Of a stretch of 64,000 nt of DNA, positions 62,349 through 64,000 are shown piece after piece. Position 1 is the stretch's first letter. Each line of letters starts with the position of its first letter. The DNA comes from Aerococcus urinaehominis (GTDB lineage: Bacteria; Bacillota; Bacilli; Lactobacillales; Aerococcaceae), in assembly GCF_001543245.1 (NCBI RefSeq), contig NZ_CP014163.1:496001-560000 (forward strand), read 5' to 3'. Below the pieces are notes generated by a model. The model worked only from the letters and a program-made list of their open reading frames with translations, was not told where the DNA came from and did not search any database. The translations under genes and the position numbers were made by a program.

Positions 62349-64000
<1,652 letters not shown>

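Overview
The window looks like a chromosome segment from a low-to-moderate GC Gram-positive of the order Lactobacillales. An Aerococcaceae relative (Aerococcus-like) is my best guess. The reasons are the glpK-glpO pair for H2O2-producing glycerol-3-phosphate oxidation, CcpA with cre sites, three T-box-controlled aminoacyl-tRNA synthetases, PepV, a class B PBP next to rpmG, and strong AGGAGG ribosome-binding sites. The genus is inferred from gene content; no rRNA or tRNA gene is present to confirm it.

Layout: 1-2994 glycerol catabolism (glpO, partial at the left edge, and glpK with a cre). 2995-5998 an unusual two-gene unit: an NADH oxidase/peroxidase-like flavoprotein without its catalytic residues, and an Mga-like regulator. 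6084-10430 yebC, a lipid kinase, ccpA and a YtxG/YtxH-like envelope-stress pair. 10507-13975 an MscS channel, the murI-rdgB-yfcE operon and divergent mgsA. 14078-19527 a nucleoside hydrolase, a frameshifted sulfatase, pta and gluconokinase. 19667-21449 a complete ISL3-family insertion sequence with an 8-bp target duplication, inserted at the pheT terminator. 21452-25333 pheST with a Phe T-box. 25336-28458 the operon pepV-trmH-HD-hxlR. 28647-32071 rsuA, a flippase-like protein and pdxK. 32281-36806 leuS with a Leu T-box, then a six-LysM glucosaminidase. 37003-38479 an rRNA methyltransferase-like gene, a membrane protein and a cold-shock protein. 38670-42979 radC, a HAD hydrolase and valS with a T-box. 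42987-47464 a cysteine-less rhodanese, glcK, rhomboid protease, zinc-free L33 and PBP. 47586-50914 a YfhO-like protein and sodA. 51056-56425 a frame-disrupted DUF1189 gene, efp, cshB-tsaE-GNAT and zwf. 56484-61428 a tight five-gene operon mntR-dinB-ytoI-nrnA-carboxypeptidase. 61598-64000 tgt-yajC-comN and a partial sugar isomerase/epimerase.

Most of the window is core housekeeping. Metabolically, glucokinase, Zwf, gluconokinase, Pta and the glycerol genes feed central carbon flux under CcpA, and SodA, MntR and the flavoprotein suggest management of oxygen and H2O2. The most unusual items are the flavoprotein with A42 and Y10 in place of the catalytic Cys and His plus a C-terminal CPAWC motif; the canonical -1 slippery heptamer in the DUF1189 gene; the IS with inward-facing terminators and a long 3' hairpin; and the duplicated LysM blocks. 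No CRISPR array, prophage, restriction-modification or toxin-antitoxin locus was recognised.
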